Below, piece after piece: positions 36,439-44,871 of a stretch of DNA of 64,000 nt. Below the pieces are notes generated by a model that worked only from the letters and a program-made list of their open reading frames with translations, had not been told where the DNA came from and ran no database searches. The translations under genes were made by a program, and so were the position numbers. Source of the stretch: Streptomyces sp. NRRL WC-3618 (lineage in GTDB: Bacteria; Actinomycetota; Actinomycetes; Streptomycetales; Streptomycetaceae); assembly GCF_001280005.1 (NCBI RefSeq), contig NZ_LGDW01000452.1, forward strand, positions 1-64,000, written 5' to 3'. Each line of letters starts with the position of its first letter. Position 1 is the first letter of the stretch.

Positions 36439-37617
36439 TCAGCTCGTCTGTCGTTCGGCGCCGGCCCGCATCGCGTCGCGGAGCGCCTCCGGAGTCCACT
36501 CCTCGCGCAGCGCCCGCCGTACGAGGTCCGCCTGCGAGGGCGGGGCCAGGCCGTCGACCGGCGGATCCCGGTCGAGGTTGGTGGGAAAGGGGTAGCCCTC
36601 GGCCGAGGCCGCGACGACCGCCTCGAGCCAGGCGTCGCCCGCCCCCTCGGCCTTGCGGGCGAGCAGCACGGGGTAGACCGCGTTCACGATCGCCTCCCGG
36701 TCCACGGTCTCCATGGCCCGCCCGAACGCGGAGGACACCTGGAGGAGGTTCGCCATCCGGCGGATGTCCGCGGAGCGGTTGGTGCCGGCCGCGTGGAAGA
36801 GCGCCGGGTTGAAGAACACCGCGTCGCCCTTGGCCAGCGGCAGCTGCACGTGGTGGGCGTCGAAGTACGCCCTGAACTCCGGGAGCCGCCACGCGAGATA
36901 GCCGGGCTCGTACGTGTGCGAGTACGGCAGGTACAGCGTCGGCCCGGACTCGACGGGCATGTCGATGTGGGCGACCGCGCCCTGCAGCGTCAGCACGGGG
37001 GACAGCCGGTGGACGTGCGCCGGGTAGGCGGCCGCCGCCTCGTCGGACAGGAAGCCGAGGTGGTAGTCGCGGTGCGGACGCTGGGCCTCGCCACCGGGAT
37101 TGACCACGTTGATCTGCGAGGTGACCTGGTAGCCGGGGCCGAGCCAGGCCGTCGAGACGAGGGCGACCATGTCGTTGGCGTAGTAGTCGGCGAACGCCTC
37201 CGGGGCGCGCAGAGCCGTCTTCTCCAGGGCGTTCCACACCCGGTCGTTGGCCCCCGGCTTGGCGAAGTGGTCGCCCGCGGTGGTCCCGGCGGCCCGCTGG
37301 TCGGCGATCAGAGACTCGAAGGCGGCGGTCGCCGAGTCCACCACCGCCGGATCGGCGAAGGCCCGCTGGAGGACCACGACGCCGGGCCCGTCGGTGAGCG
37401 CCCGGACCAGTTCCGCCAGGACCTGCCGGCGCCCGTCGGGTGCGGTGACGGCGGTGCGCAGCCGCTCACTGTCGTAGACGAGGACGTTGTCGCGGACGGC
37501 GGTCGAGTACGGGTAGTCGGCGGCGTCGGTCGTCCGCTCGGCCTCGGCGCGGAAGGCGTCGAGATCACAGTCCTGTGCGGACAGCCACGCGGGGCGCTGT
37601 GCGGCGGTGAGGGACAT
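36439..37617 (-). CDS. Phytanoyl-CoA-dioxygenase-family (PhyH) Fe(II)/2-oxoglutarate oxygenase
   Basis: 392 residues of the PhyH family. The iron-binding HxD is in GEAQRPHRDYHLGFL, the distal histidine in VFFNPALFHAAGTNRS, and the RRMANLLQVSS arginine would hold 2-oxoglutarate. It would hydroxylate, or oxidatively demethylate, a small molecule using O2. ATG at 37617 has AAGGA just before it; upstream open frame has no support. The neighbours (SDR, Gfo/Idh enzymes, sugar-type LacI) suggest a polyol or methylated inositol as substrate rather than a fatty acid. That is inference. Confidence 0.82.
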   Translation of the reverse strand: MSLTAAQRPAWLSAQDCDLDAFRAEAERTTDAADYPYSTAVRDNVLVYDSERLRTAVTAPDGRRQVLAELVRALTDGPGVVVLQRAFADPAVVDSATAAFESLIADQRAAGTTAGDHFAKPGANDRVWNALEKTALRAPEAFADYYANDMVALVSTAWLGPGYQVTSQINVVNPGGEAQRPHRDYHLGFLSDEAAAAYPAHVHRLSPVLTLQGAVAHIDMPVESGPTLYLPYSHTYEPGYLAWRLPEFRAYFDAHHVQLPLAKGDAVFFNPALFHAAGTNRSADIRRMANLLQVSSAFGRAMETVDREAIVNAVYPVLLARKAEGAGDAWLEAVVAASAEGYPFPTNLDRDPPVDGLAPPSQADLVRRALREEWTPEALRDAMRAGAERQTS

Positions 37618-37655
37618 CGTCGTCCTTCTCTCGACGGTCGTGGTCGCTGTCATTG

Positions 37656-37667
37656 TTGTCATGACAA
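37656..37667. promoter_or_regulatory. Palindromic operator between the dioxygenase operon and the LacI gene
   Basis: TTGTCATGACAA is a perfect 12-bp palindrome 38 bp from the dioxygenase start and 65 bp from the LacI-family start. It is a likely site for autoregulation and control of the divergent operon by the LacI protein. Confidence 0.6.
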
Positions 37668-37731
37668 ACTCGTCAAACAACCAGCAGGCAGCCATCAAAA
37701 ACCCCTCACGACCTAGCCGAGGAGCCCTCCC

Positions 37732-38754
37732 ATGGGTCATCCCTACCCCATCCGGGAGATCGCACGTCAGGCCGGCCTCAGCGAGGCCACCGTCGACCGC
37801 GTCCTGAACGGCCGGGGCGGTGTGCGCGAGAGCACCCAGCGGGAGGTACGGCAGGCCGTCGCGGACCTGGACCGCCAGCGCACCCAGGTCCGGCTGGTCG
37901 GCCGCACGTTCATGATCGACATCGTGATGCAGGCGCCGGAGCGGTTCACCACCGCCGTCCGGGCCGCCCTGGAGGCCGAGCTGCCAGCCCTCCACCCGGC
38001 AGTCGTGCGCTCCCGCTTCCACTTCCGCGAGACCGGCCCGGTGACCGAACTGGTGGCGACCCTCGACCGCATCGCCCGGCGCGGCTCCCAGGGCGTCATC
38101 GTCAAGGCACCGGACGTCCCCGAGATCACAGCCGCCGTCGGCCGCCTGGTGGCCGCCGGCATCCCGGTCGTGACCCTGGTGACCGACCTGCCCTCCAGCG
38201 CCCGCCTCGCCTACGTCGGCATCGACAACCGGGCCGCCGGCGCCACCGCCGCGTACCTCATGGGCCAGTGGCTCGGCGACCGCCCCGGCAACGTGCTGAC
38301 CAGCCTCAGCAGCGGCTTCTTCCGCAACGAGGAGGAACGCGAGATGGGCTTCCGGGGCGCCATGCGGGCTCGGCACCCCGAGCGCGCCCTCGTCGAGATC
38401 ACCGAGGGCCAGGGCCTGGACGCCACTCAGTACGACCTGGTCCGCGACGCCCTGCAACGCGACGCCGACATCCGGGCGGTCTACTCGATCGGCGGTGGCA
38501 ATATCGCGACGCTACGGGCCTTCGAGGACCTGGGGCGAGAGTGCGCGGTGTTCGTCGCCCACGACCTCGACCACGACAACACCCGCCTGCTGCGAGAACA
38601 CCGCCTGTCCTGCGTCCTGCACCACGACCTCCGCCAGGACATGCAAGAGACCTGCCGCACCATCATGCGCACCCACGGCGCCCTACCGCCGGCGACCCCG
38701 CCCCTACCATCGGCGATCCAGGTGGTGACCCCGTACAACATGCCCCCATGCTGA
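37732..38754 (+). CDS. LacI-family transcriptional regulator
   Basis: 340 residues. HTH of LacI type at the N-terminus (IREIARQAGLSEATVDRVLN, then REVRQAVADL), and a periplasmic-binding-protein-like effector domain (SQGVIVKAPDVPEI, LAYVGIDNRAAGATAAYLMG, FVAHDLDHDNTRLL). It belongs to the branch whose effector domain resembles ribose/inositol binding proteins. Divergent from the PhyH-SDR-dehydrogenase operon with a palindrome between, so it probably represses that operon and responds to an inositol-like molecule. Confidence 0.88.
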   Translation: MGHPYPIREIARQAGLSEATVDRVLNGRGGVRESTQREVRQAVADLDRQRTQVRLVGRTFMIDIVMQAPERFTTAVRAALEAELPALHPAVVRSRFHFRETGPVTELVATLDRIARRGSQGVIVKAPDVPEITAAVGRLVAAGIPVVTLVTDLPSSARLAYVGIDNRAAGATAAYLMGQWLGDRPGNVLTSLSSGFFRNEEEREMGFRGAMRARHPERALVEITEGQGLDATQYDLVRDALQRDADIRAVYSIGGGNIATLRAFEDLGRECAVFVAHDLDHDNTRLLREHRLSCVLHHDLRQDMQETCRTIMRTHGALPPATPPLPSAIQVVTPYNMPPC

Positions 38755-38805
38755 CGGTCCTGGGGACGCAGGGCCGTCTCGATTCGGGCGCGGACGCGCC
38801 CCGAA

Positions 38806-38972
38806 AGGGGCGCGGGGAACTGCGCGACAAGCCCCCATCGGCCCGCCCCCAACGAACCAGCCGCTACACCCTCACTGGCCCCCGGTCAACGACCTGGTCG
38901 GGGCTGCGGAAGGGCCCTGATAGGGGTGCGGGGAACTGCGCGACAAGCCCCCACCGGCCCGCACCCAACGAA
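38806..38972 (+). repeat. Two direct copies of the dispersed 51-bp intergenic repeat
   Basis: Copies at 38806-38856 and 38922-38972 (period 116 bp) share GCGGGGAACTGCGCGACAAG and differ at three or so positions. This is the common Streptomyces intergenic element. They occupy the whole gap between the LacI gene and the next convergent gene, so one may double as a terminator. Confidence 0.75.
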
Positions 38973-38979
38973 AGGCCCC

Positions 38980-40137
38980 CTACACGCCCACCTCCACCCA
39001 CGCCCCCAACTCCACAGACCGACTCATCGCACCCACCGCCGCAGCGCTCCACACCGCATCCGCCAACGTCGCCCCGTAGGGCGTCCCCTCACCCACCGAC
39101 CGCACAAACCGCTCCGCCTCGATCACCTTCAGATCGTCGTACCCCATCGCATTCGCCGCCCCCGGCTGAAACGCCCCGAACTCCCCGTCGCCCGGCCCGA
39201 CGAACACCGTACTGACCGGCTGGTCCTGGTAAGACGCGCCGGTGCTCACGCCCAGCTCGTTCATCCGGCGGAAGTCCCAGAACACCGCGCCCTTCGTGCC
39301 GTGCACCTCGAAGCCGTAGTTGTTCTGCTCGCCGACCGACACCCGGCACGCCTCCAGCACCCCCCGGGCGCCCGAGGTGAAACGGAGCAGGCAGGAGACG
39401 TAGTCCTCGTTCTCCACTGGGCCCAGCTCACCGCCCGAAGCCCGGGCGTGCCCGGCCGTCGCGCCCGTCGGACGGGACCGTTCGGGTACGAAGACGGCCG
39501 TGTCGGCGATGAGCGCGGCGATGTTGCCGAGCAGGAAGCGGGCCAGGTCCGCGCCGTGCGAGGCGAGGTCGCCCAGCACTCCGCTGCCGCCGCGTTCCCG
39601 CTCGTATCGCCAGGTCAGGGCCCCGTCCGGATGGGCCGCGTAGTCGCTGAACAGACGGACGCGGACATGCGTCACCGTGCCGATCCCGCCGGAGGCGATG
39701 AGCTGCCGGGCCCGCTCCACGGCAGGGGCGTTGCGGTAGTTGAAGCCGACCGTGCCCTGTACGCCGGCCTTGGCGACCGCGTCGGCGACCGCGCCCGCGT
39801 CGGCCGCCGACAGGCCGACCGGCTTCTCGATCCAGATGTGCTTGCCCGCCTCGGCCATCGCGACGCCGATCTCCCGGTGCAGGAAGTTGGGCGCGGTGAT
39901 GCTCACGGCCCCCACCCGAGGGTCGTTGGCGATGTCACGCCAGTCCCGGGTCGTCGAGGCGAACCCGAACTGCGCGGCGGCCTCCTCGGCCCGGCCGGGC
40001 ACCTCGTCGGCGACCATGACCAGCTCGGGCCGCAGCTCCAGCTGGGGGAAATGGTGCGCCAGGCGGACGTACGCCTGCGTGTGCACCCGCCCCATCCAGC
40101 CGAACCCCACGACGGCGACACCGAGCGTATTTGCCAT
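38980..40137 (-). CDS. Gfo/Idh/MocA oxidoreductase, third copy
   Basis: 385 residues, longer than typical inositol dehydrogenases. Start GVAVVGFGWMGRVHTQAYVR, VSITAPNFLHREIGVAM, IWIEKPVGLSAADAGAVA with catalytic lysine, and GSGVLGDLASHGADLARFLL where the histidine is conserved. It resembles the scyllo-inositol or sugar dehydrogenase branch of the family. ATG at 40137 follows GAGGGG. A palindrome 67 bp upstream shares a 13-mer with the iol promoter region, so it is probably coregulated with iolB/iolD and the ABC transporter. Confidence 0.85.
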   Translation of the reverse strand: MANTLGVAVVGFGWMGRVHTQAYVRLAHHFPQLELRPELVMVADEVPGRAEEAAAQFGFASTTRDWRDIANDPRVGAVSITAPNFLHREIGVAMAEAGKHIWIEKPVGLSAADAGAVADAVAKAGVQGTVGFNYRNAPAVERARQLIASGGIGTVTHVRVRLFSDYAAHPDGALTWRYERERGGSGVLGDLASHGADLARFLLGNIAALIADTAVFVPERSRPTGATAGHARASGGELGPVENEDYVSCLLRFTSGARGVLEACRVSVGEQNNYGFEVHGTKGAVFWDFRRMNELGVSTGASYQDQPVSTVFVGPGDGEFGAFQPGAANAMGYDDLKVIEAERFVRSVGEGTPYGATLADAVWSAAAVGAMSRSVELGAWVEVGV

Positions 40138-40203
40138 GACTGACAGCCCCTCTTCGGACCGGTCCGGATCGTTTCCCACTCACCCTCGGCGGCGTCGGCC
40201 TTT

Positions 40204-40223
40204 CCTGTCAATACTTTGACAGG
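40204..40223 (-). promoter_or_regulatory. Operator upstream of the third oxidoreductase gene
   Basis: Perfect inverted repeat: CCTGTCAA and TTGACAGG around a 4-bp spacer. Read on the minus strand it contains CAAAGTATTGACA, also found at 30184-30196. Position between the start codon and the end of the upstream gene fits a promoter-overlapping operator. Confidence 0.65.
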
Positions 40224-40252
40224 ACATAAGGACCAATGAGGTGTCGCCGGTT

Positions 40253-41998
40253 TCAGGCCCGGTACTCGCGCAGCTTCCGGTAGAGCGTCGCGCGGGCGAT
40301 GCCCAGGTCCGTCGCCGTACGCGCCTTGTTGCCGCCGTTGCGGCGCAGCGCCTGGAGGATCGCGGTGCGCTCGGCGTGCTCCATCGGGCTGAGCGGGCGC
40401 ACGGCGGGCCCTTCCCGTACCGGATCGGGGAGTTCGGATCGCCTGACCGGCCCCGCCGCTCGCCGGTTCTCCGCCAACGTCCGCACCAGGTGGGCGAGTT
40501 CGGTGAGGTTCCCGGGCCACGGATGGCGTTCCAGCGCCCGCAGCGCGTCCAGCGTCCAGGTGAGCGGTGGCGTGCCGCCGGCCGGCCTCGGAGCCAGCGC
40601 CGGGAGCAACTCGCGGATGTCCTCGGGGCGTTCACGCAGTGCGGGCAAGGTGACCGAGCGGGCGGCCAGCGTGTCCAGGAACCGCTGGAGACAGGGGCCC
40701 GGGGGAGTGCCGGGTGTGTACGTGGCGAGCAGCCGGACGTCCGGACGCTCGTCGAGGAGCGTGTTCAGCGCCGCGACGTCGGACTGGGCGAGCCGCTCGG
40801 CGTGCCGCAGGAGAAGCGGTCGGCCGTGCGTCAACTCGGCGTCGGGCAGGTCGAGTTCGGGTGAATCGGCGGCGTCGCGGACCAACGGCTCGGTGGCGCC
40901 CAGCAGTTCGCGGGCCAGCGTGGTCTTGCCGGAGCCGCGCTCCCCGGTCAGCAGGAGCGGTTCGTTCCCGCGCGCCAACTCCGTTGCCCGGCGCACCGCG
41001 TGGAGCCACGGCACCGAACTCCCCCCGTGCCGCCCCGCCACCACCCGTGGCACCGCCCGTAGCGCGGTCCGTACCCCCGTCCCCGCCTCGACCGGCTCCA
41101 GGACGGCGACGATCCCGAGCAGCCGACCGCCGCCCTCCTCCCGTACCGGACGGAACTCGGCGCTGCAGCCCGCCCCTTCGGGCAGCGCGATGTCGTACGA
41201 CACGACAGGCGCCGCCGACCGGACCAAAGCCCGCGCGCCCCGCTCCAGCGACTCCAGCACCTGCGGCGACACCAACCGCACCGCCGCCTCGCTCACCAGC
41301 CGGTTGCGCCCGTCCAGGGCCACCACCGCACGCTCCTGCCCACCGCCCTGTCCCCTCGCCGCCCGTGCGTACGCGGCGAGGAGCGTCCGCTCCGCCGACC
41401 GGGAGCGGGCCAGCAACTCCGCCTCCACCGCCGCCGCTGCCGCCTCCGCGAGGGCCGCGCCGGGATGCGGGCCCTCGCCGGCGCACAGCTCCGAGGTGAC
41501 GGTGATCGTGCCGAGGGGCCGGCCGGACTCCGGGGCGAACACCGGCACGCTGACCGCCGACACGTCCTGCCACGCGTCCAGGAAGTGCTCGGGGCCGTGC
41601 ACCTCGGCGCGCCGCCGCACGCGCAGGGCGAGCGCCGCGCTGTTGTGCCCGACCTCCCGCTCGGCCAGATCGCGGCCCGCCTGGCCCCCGGGAGCGTCGC
41701 CCGCCGCCCACAGCACCCGCGGCCGTTCGTCGGTGAGCAGCAGCGCCGAGCGGGCGCCGAGCGCCGGGGCGAGCCGTTCGAGGACAGGCCGGGCCGCCGC
41801 CGACAGCGCCGACCCGGCGGACGGTTCGTCGGCGGAACCGGCCCGGCGCACGTCGTGCCGTACCCCGAGGAAGCGGGCGCGCCGCCAGGCCGCCACCGTC
41901 TCGTCGGGGACGTCGGCGGGCAGGGGGCGCCCGGTCAGGAACCGCTGGCGTGCCTGACTGAGCAGGAGGAGGGCGGGAGATTCGTCGGCTGTGCTCAT
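40253..41998 (-). CDS. GAF-Fis (AcoR-like) transcriptional regulator, degenerate AAA domain
   Basis: 581 residues. N-terminal GAF-type sensing region (GHNSAALALRVRRRAEVHGP, VSAVSVPVFAPESGRPLGT), a shortened AAA+ part with Walker A TGERGSGKTTLAREL, RPLLLRHAERL and PGNLTELAHLVR, and a C-terminal Fis-type HTH (ILQALRRNGGNKARTATDLG, then RATLYRKL). The GAFTGA loop needed to contact sigma-54 is absent, as in actinobacterial AcoR/MimR-type regulators, which must activate the usual polymerase. ATG at 41998. Divergent from the resorcinol genes with a strong palindrome in the gap; likely their activator, sensing an aromatic compound. Confidence 0.85.
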   Translation of the reverse strand: MSTADESPALLLLSQARQRFLTGRPLPADVPDETVAAWRRARFLGVRHDVRRAGSADEPSAGSALSAAARPVLERLAPALGARSALLLTDERPRVLWAAGDAPGGQAGRDLAEREVGHNSAALALRVRRRAEVHGPEHFLDAWQDVSAVSVPVFAPESGRPLGTITVTSELCAGEGPHPGAALAEAAAAAVEAELLARSRSAERTLLAAYARAARGQGGGQERAVVALDGRNRLVSEAAVRLVSPQVLESLERGARALVRSAAPVVSYDIALPEGAGCSAEFRPVREEGGGRLLGIVAVLEPVEAGTGVRTALRAVPRVVAGRHGGSSVPWLHAVRRATELARGNEPLLLTGERGSGKTTLARELLGATEPLVRDAADSPELDLPDAELTHGRPLLLRHAERLAQSDVAALNTLLDERPDVRLLATYTPGTPPGPCLQRFLDTLAARSVTLPALRERPEDIRELLPALAPRPAGGTPPLTWTLDALRALERHPWPGNLTELAHLVRTLAENRRAAGPVRRSELPDPVREGPAVRPLSPMEHAERTAILQALRRNGGNKARTATDLGIARATLYRKLREYRA

Positions 41999-42060
41999 GG
42001 CGCCAGTCACGGTATCGGGCCGGGTCCGGCGACCGTCGGGGAGGTACAGAGGGCGTACGC

Positions 42061-42083
42061 GGGTGTCTCGTATTGAGACACCC
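42061..42083. promoter_or_regulatory. Perfect palindrome between Fis-type regulator and aromatic genes
   Basis: GGGTGTCTC and GAGACACCC are perfect 9-bp arms around a 5-bp spacer, 63 bp from the regulator start and 85 bp from the hydroxylase start. Probably the binding site of the GAF-Fis regulator. Confidence 0.7.
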
Positions 42084-42167
42084 AAGGACGGCCGTTCCGC
42101 TCCACGATCATCGATGGCCGCCTATTCTTCCCCGCGCGCGGCATACCCAGCGTCTGGAGTGCTTCCC

Positions 42168-43907
42168 GTGCATACCGTTGTCGACACCGATGTACTGATC
42201 GTGGGCAGTGGCCCCGCCGGCGCGTCGGCCGCGCTCGCGCTGAGCACCTACGGCGTACCCAACATCGTCGTCACCCGGTACGCGAGCCTCGCCGACACGC
42301 CCCGCGCGCACATCACCAACCAGCGCACGATGGAGGTCCTGCGCGACCTCGGCGTGGAGCAGGACGTGGTCGCCAGGGCCACGCCCCAGCACCTCATGGG
42401 CAACACCACCTTCTGCACCAGCCTGGCCGGCGAGGAACTGGGCCGGGTCCGCTCATGGGGCAACGACCCGCTCGTCCAGGCCGCGCACGAACTGGCCAGC
42501 CCCACCCGCATGTGCGACCTGCCGCAACACCTGATGGAGCCGGTCCTGGTCGATGCCGCTGTCGCCCGCGGCACCCAACTCCGGTTCCAGACCGAGTACC
42601 TGACGCATACTCAGGACAACTCCGGCGTCACGGCCACCGTCCGTGACCGGCTGCGCGGCGACACGTACGAGATCCGCGCCCGCTATCTCATCGGAGCGGA
42701 CGGTGGCCGTTCCAAGGTCGCCGAGGACGCCGGACTGCCCATGGGCGGCCAGATGGGTGTCGCCGGCAGCATCAACATCGTCTTCGACGCCGACCTCACC
42801 AAGTACACGGCCCACCGCCCCTCCACCCTCTACTGGGTCCTCGCCCCCGGCGCCACCGTCGGCGGCATCGGCGCGGGCCTCGTCCGCAACGTCCGCCCCT
42901 GGAACGAGTGGATGATCGTCTGGGGCTACGACGTGACCGCCGGCGCCCCCGACCTCACCACCGAGTACGCCGAGGGAGTCGTCCGCAGGCTCGTCGGCGA
43001 CGACGACATCCCCGTCACCATCAAGTCGTCCTCGGCCTGGACGGTCAACGAGATGTACGCCGAGACCTACGCCAACGGGCGCGTCTTCTGCGCCGGTGAC
43101 GCCGTCCACCGGCACCCGCCGTCCAACGGGCTCGGCTCGAACACCTCCATCCAGGACGCCTACAACCTGGCCTGGAAGCTGAAACTGGTCCTCGACGGCG
43201 CCGCCGCCCCCACGCTGCTCGACAGCTACACCGCGGAACGTGCCCCCGTCGGCAAGCAGATCGTCACCCGCGCCAACAAGTCCATCGCCGAGACCGCCCC
43301 CATCTTCGAGGCCCTCGACGGACTCTCCCCGCAGACCCCCGAGGAACTGTGGGCCAACATCGCCGCCCGCAAGGACGCCACCGAGGCCGCCGCCGCACAG
43401 CGCGCCCGGCTGCGCGAGGCGATCGCCGCCAAGGTGTACGAGTTCAACGCCCACGGAGTCGACCTCAACCAGCGCTACGAGTCCGGCGCGATCGTCCCGG
43501 ACGGCACCCCCGACCCCGGCTTCGCCCGAGACCCCGAACTGCACCACCAGCCCTCCACCCGCCCCGGCGCCCGCGTCCCGCACGCCTGGCTCACCTCGGG
43601 AACCCGCACCCTGTCCACCCTCGACACCGTGGGCCGGGGCCGCTTCACCCTCCTCACCGGCATCGGCGGCGACGCCTGGGTACGCGCGGCGAAGGCCCAG
43701 CCCCTCGACATCGCCACGGTCGTCGTCGGCCCCGGCCAGGAGTACGAGGACCCGTACGGCGACTGGGCCGGCCTCAGTGAGATCTCCGACGCTGGCGTAC
43801 TCCTCGTACGCCCGGACGGGTTCGTCGCCTTCCGACACGCCGAAGCGGCCGAGGACGCCGAACAGTTGCTGACGGACGCGCTGCGGCAGATCCTCGGACA
43901 TGCCTGA
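42168..43907 (+). CDS. FAD-dependent aromatic hydroxylase (resorcinol / phenol hydroxylase type)
   Basis: 579 residues of the class A flavoprotein monooxygenases. FAD-binding start VLIVGSGPAGASAALALSTY, the DG motif YLIGADGGRSKVAEDAG, and the GD motif VFCAGDAVHRHPPSNGLGSN are all present, with a thioredoxin-like C-terminal domain. Closest in feel to 2,4-dichlorophenol 6-monooxygenase and resorcinol 4-hydroxylases. With the two downstream genes it would make hydroxyquinol from resorcinol using NAD(P)H and O2. GTG at 42168 is chosen because GGAG precedes it; longer frames run through the palindrome. Confidence 0.85.
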   Translation: MHTVVDTDVLIVGSGPAGASAALALSTYGVPNIVVTRYASLADTPRAHITNQRTMEVLRDLGVEQDVVARATPQHLMGNTTFCTSLAGEELGRVRSWGNDPLVQAAHELASPTRMCDLPQHLMEPVLVDAAVARGTQLRFQTEYLTHTQDNSGVTATVRDRLRGDTYEIRARYLIGADGGRSKVAEDAGLPMGGQMGVAGSINIVFDADLTKYTAHRPSTLYWVLAPGATVGGIGAGLVRNVRPWNEWMIVWGYDVTAGAPDLTTEYAEGVVRRLVGDDDIPVTIKSSSAWTVNEMYAETYANGRVFCAGDAVHRHPPSNGLGSNTSIQDAYNLAWKLKLVLDGAAAPTLLDSYTAERAPVGKQIVTRANKSIAETAPIFEALDGLSPQTPEELWANIAARKDATEAAAAQRARLREAIAAKVYEFNAHGVDLNQRYESGAIVPDGTPDPGFARDPELHHQPSTRPGARVPHAWLTSGTRTLSTLDTVGRGRFTLLTGIGGDAWVRAAKAQPLDIATVVVGPGQEYEDPYGDWAGLSEISDAGVLLVRPDGFVAFRHAEAAEDAEQLLTDALRQILGHA

Positions 43908-43944
43908 CGGGACAGCACAGGACGGACGGGACGAGGAGCGCGGC

Positions 43945-44871
43945 ATGACCACTGAACCCACACCACATGACGACGGTGAGGGCGCCGGATTCACGACCGC
44001 CGTCACCGAGGCCGTCGTCGACAGCATGAGCGGGACCGCCGACCCGCGCCTGCGCGAGCTGCTCACCGCCCTCACCCGGCACCTCCACGCCTTCGTACGG
44101 GAGACCGAGCCGACGATGGAGGAGTGGGAGCGGGCCATCGGCTTCCTGACGGCGACCGGGCAGACCTGCACCGACACCCGGCAGGAGTTCATCCTCCTGT
44201 CGGACGTCCTCGGCGTGTCGATGCTCGTGGAGACCCTCAACGGCCACCGGGACCCGGGTGCCACGGAGTCGACCGTGCTCGGTCCCTTCCACATGACCGA
44301 GTCGCCGGTACGGGAACTCGGCGCCGACATCGACCTGGTGGGCGCGGGCGAACCCTGCGTGGTCAGCGGACGGGTGCTCGACCGGGACGGAACTCCGTTG
44401 CTCGGAGCGGTACTTGACGTCTGGCAGGCCGACGCCGAGGGTTACTACGACGTCCAGCAGCCGGACGTCCAGCCACCGGGCAACGGTCGCGGGCTCTTCA
44501 CCGCCGACGCGGAGGGCCGCTTCTGGTTCCGCACCTGTGTGCCGAGCCCGTACCCGATCCCTACGGACGGCCCGGTCGGCGACCTGCTCCACGCCACCGG
44601 CCGGCACCCCTACCGTCCCGCCCACATCCACTTCATCGCCACCGCCGGGGGCCACGAGCCCGTCACCACCCACATCTTCGTCGCGGGCAGCGACTACCTC
44701 GACTCGGACGCCGTGTTCGCGGTGAAGGAGAGCCTGGTCCAGGACTTCACCGAGACCGACGACCCGTCCCTGGCAGCCGAGTTCGGCGTCCCGAACCCCT
44801 TCCGGCACGCGCGCTTCGACCTCGTACTGGAGAAGTCGGAAAAGGCGGAGAAGTCGGAGAGGAAGCCGTGA
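43945..44871 (+). CDS. Hydroxyquinol 1,2-dioxygenase
   Basis: 308 residues of the intradiol dioxygenase family. N-terminal helical dimer domain (FILLSDVLGVSMLVETLNG), then TVLGPFHMTESPVRELG, LDVWQADAEGYYDVQQPD, and the Fe(III) ligands, including a tyrosine in the YYDV region and histidines in RHPYRPAHIHFIA. It opens hydroxyquinol between the two adjacent hydroxyls to maleylacetate. ATG at 43945 has GAGGAG nine bases ahead; the alternative at 43900 overlaps the hydroxylase gene. Middle gene of the three-gene operon. Confidence 0.9.
   Translation: MTTEPTPHDDGEGAGFTTAVTEAVVDSMSGTADPRLRELLTALTRHLHAFVRETEPTMEEWERAIGFLTATGQTCTDTRQEFILLSDVLGVSMLVETLNGHRDPGATESTVLGPFHMTESPVRELGADIDLVGAGEPCVVSGRVLDRDGTPLLGAVLDVWQADAEGYYDVQQPDVQPPGNGRGLFTADAEGRFWFRTCVPSPYPIPTDGPVGDLLHATGRHPYRPAHIHFIATAGGHEPVTTHIFVAGSDYLDSDAVFAVKESLVQDFTETDDPSLAAEFGVPNPFRHARFDLVLEKSEKAEKSERKP

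Noticed and set aside
38806..38972. Insertion sequence or attachment sites
   Set aside because: The paired 51-bp copies match a common dispersed Streptomyces intergenic repeat, with no transposase or target duplication.
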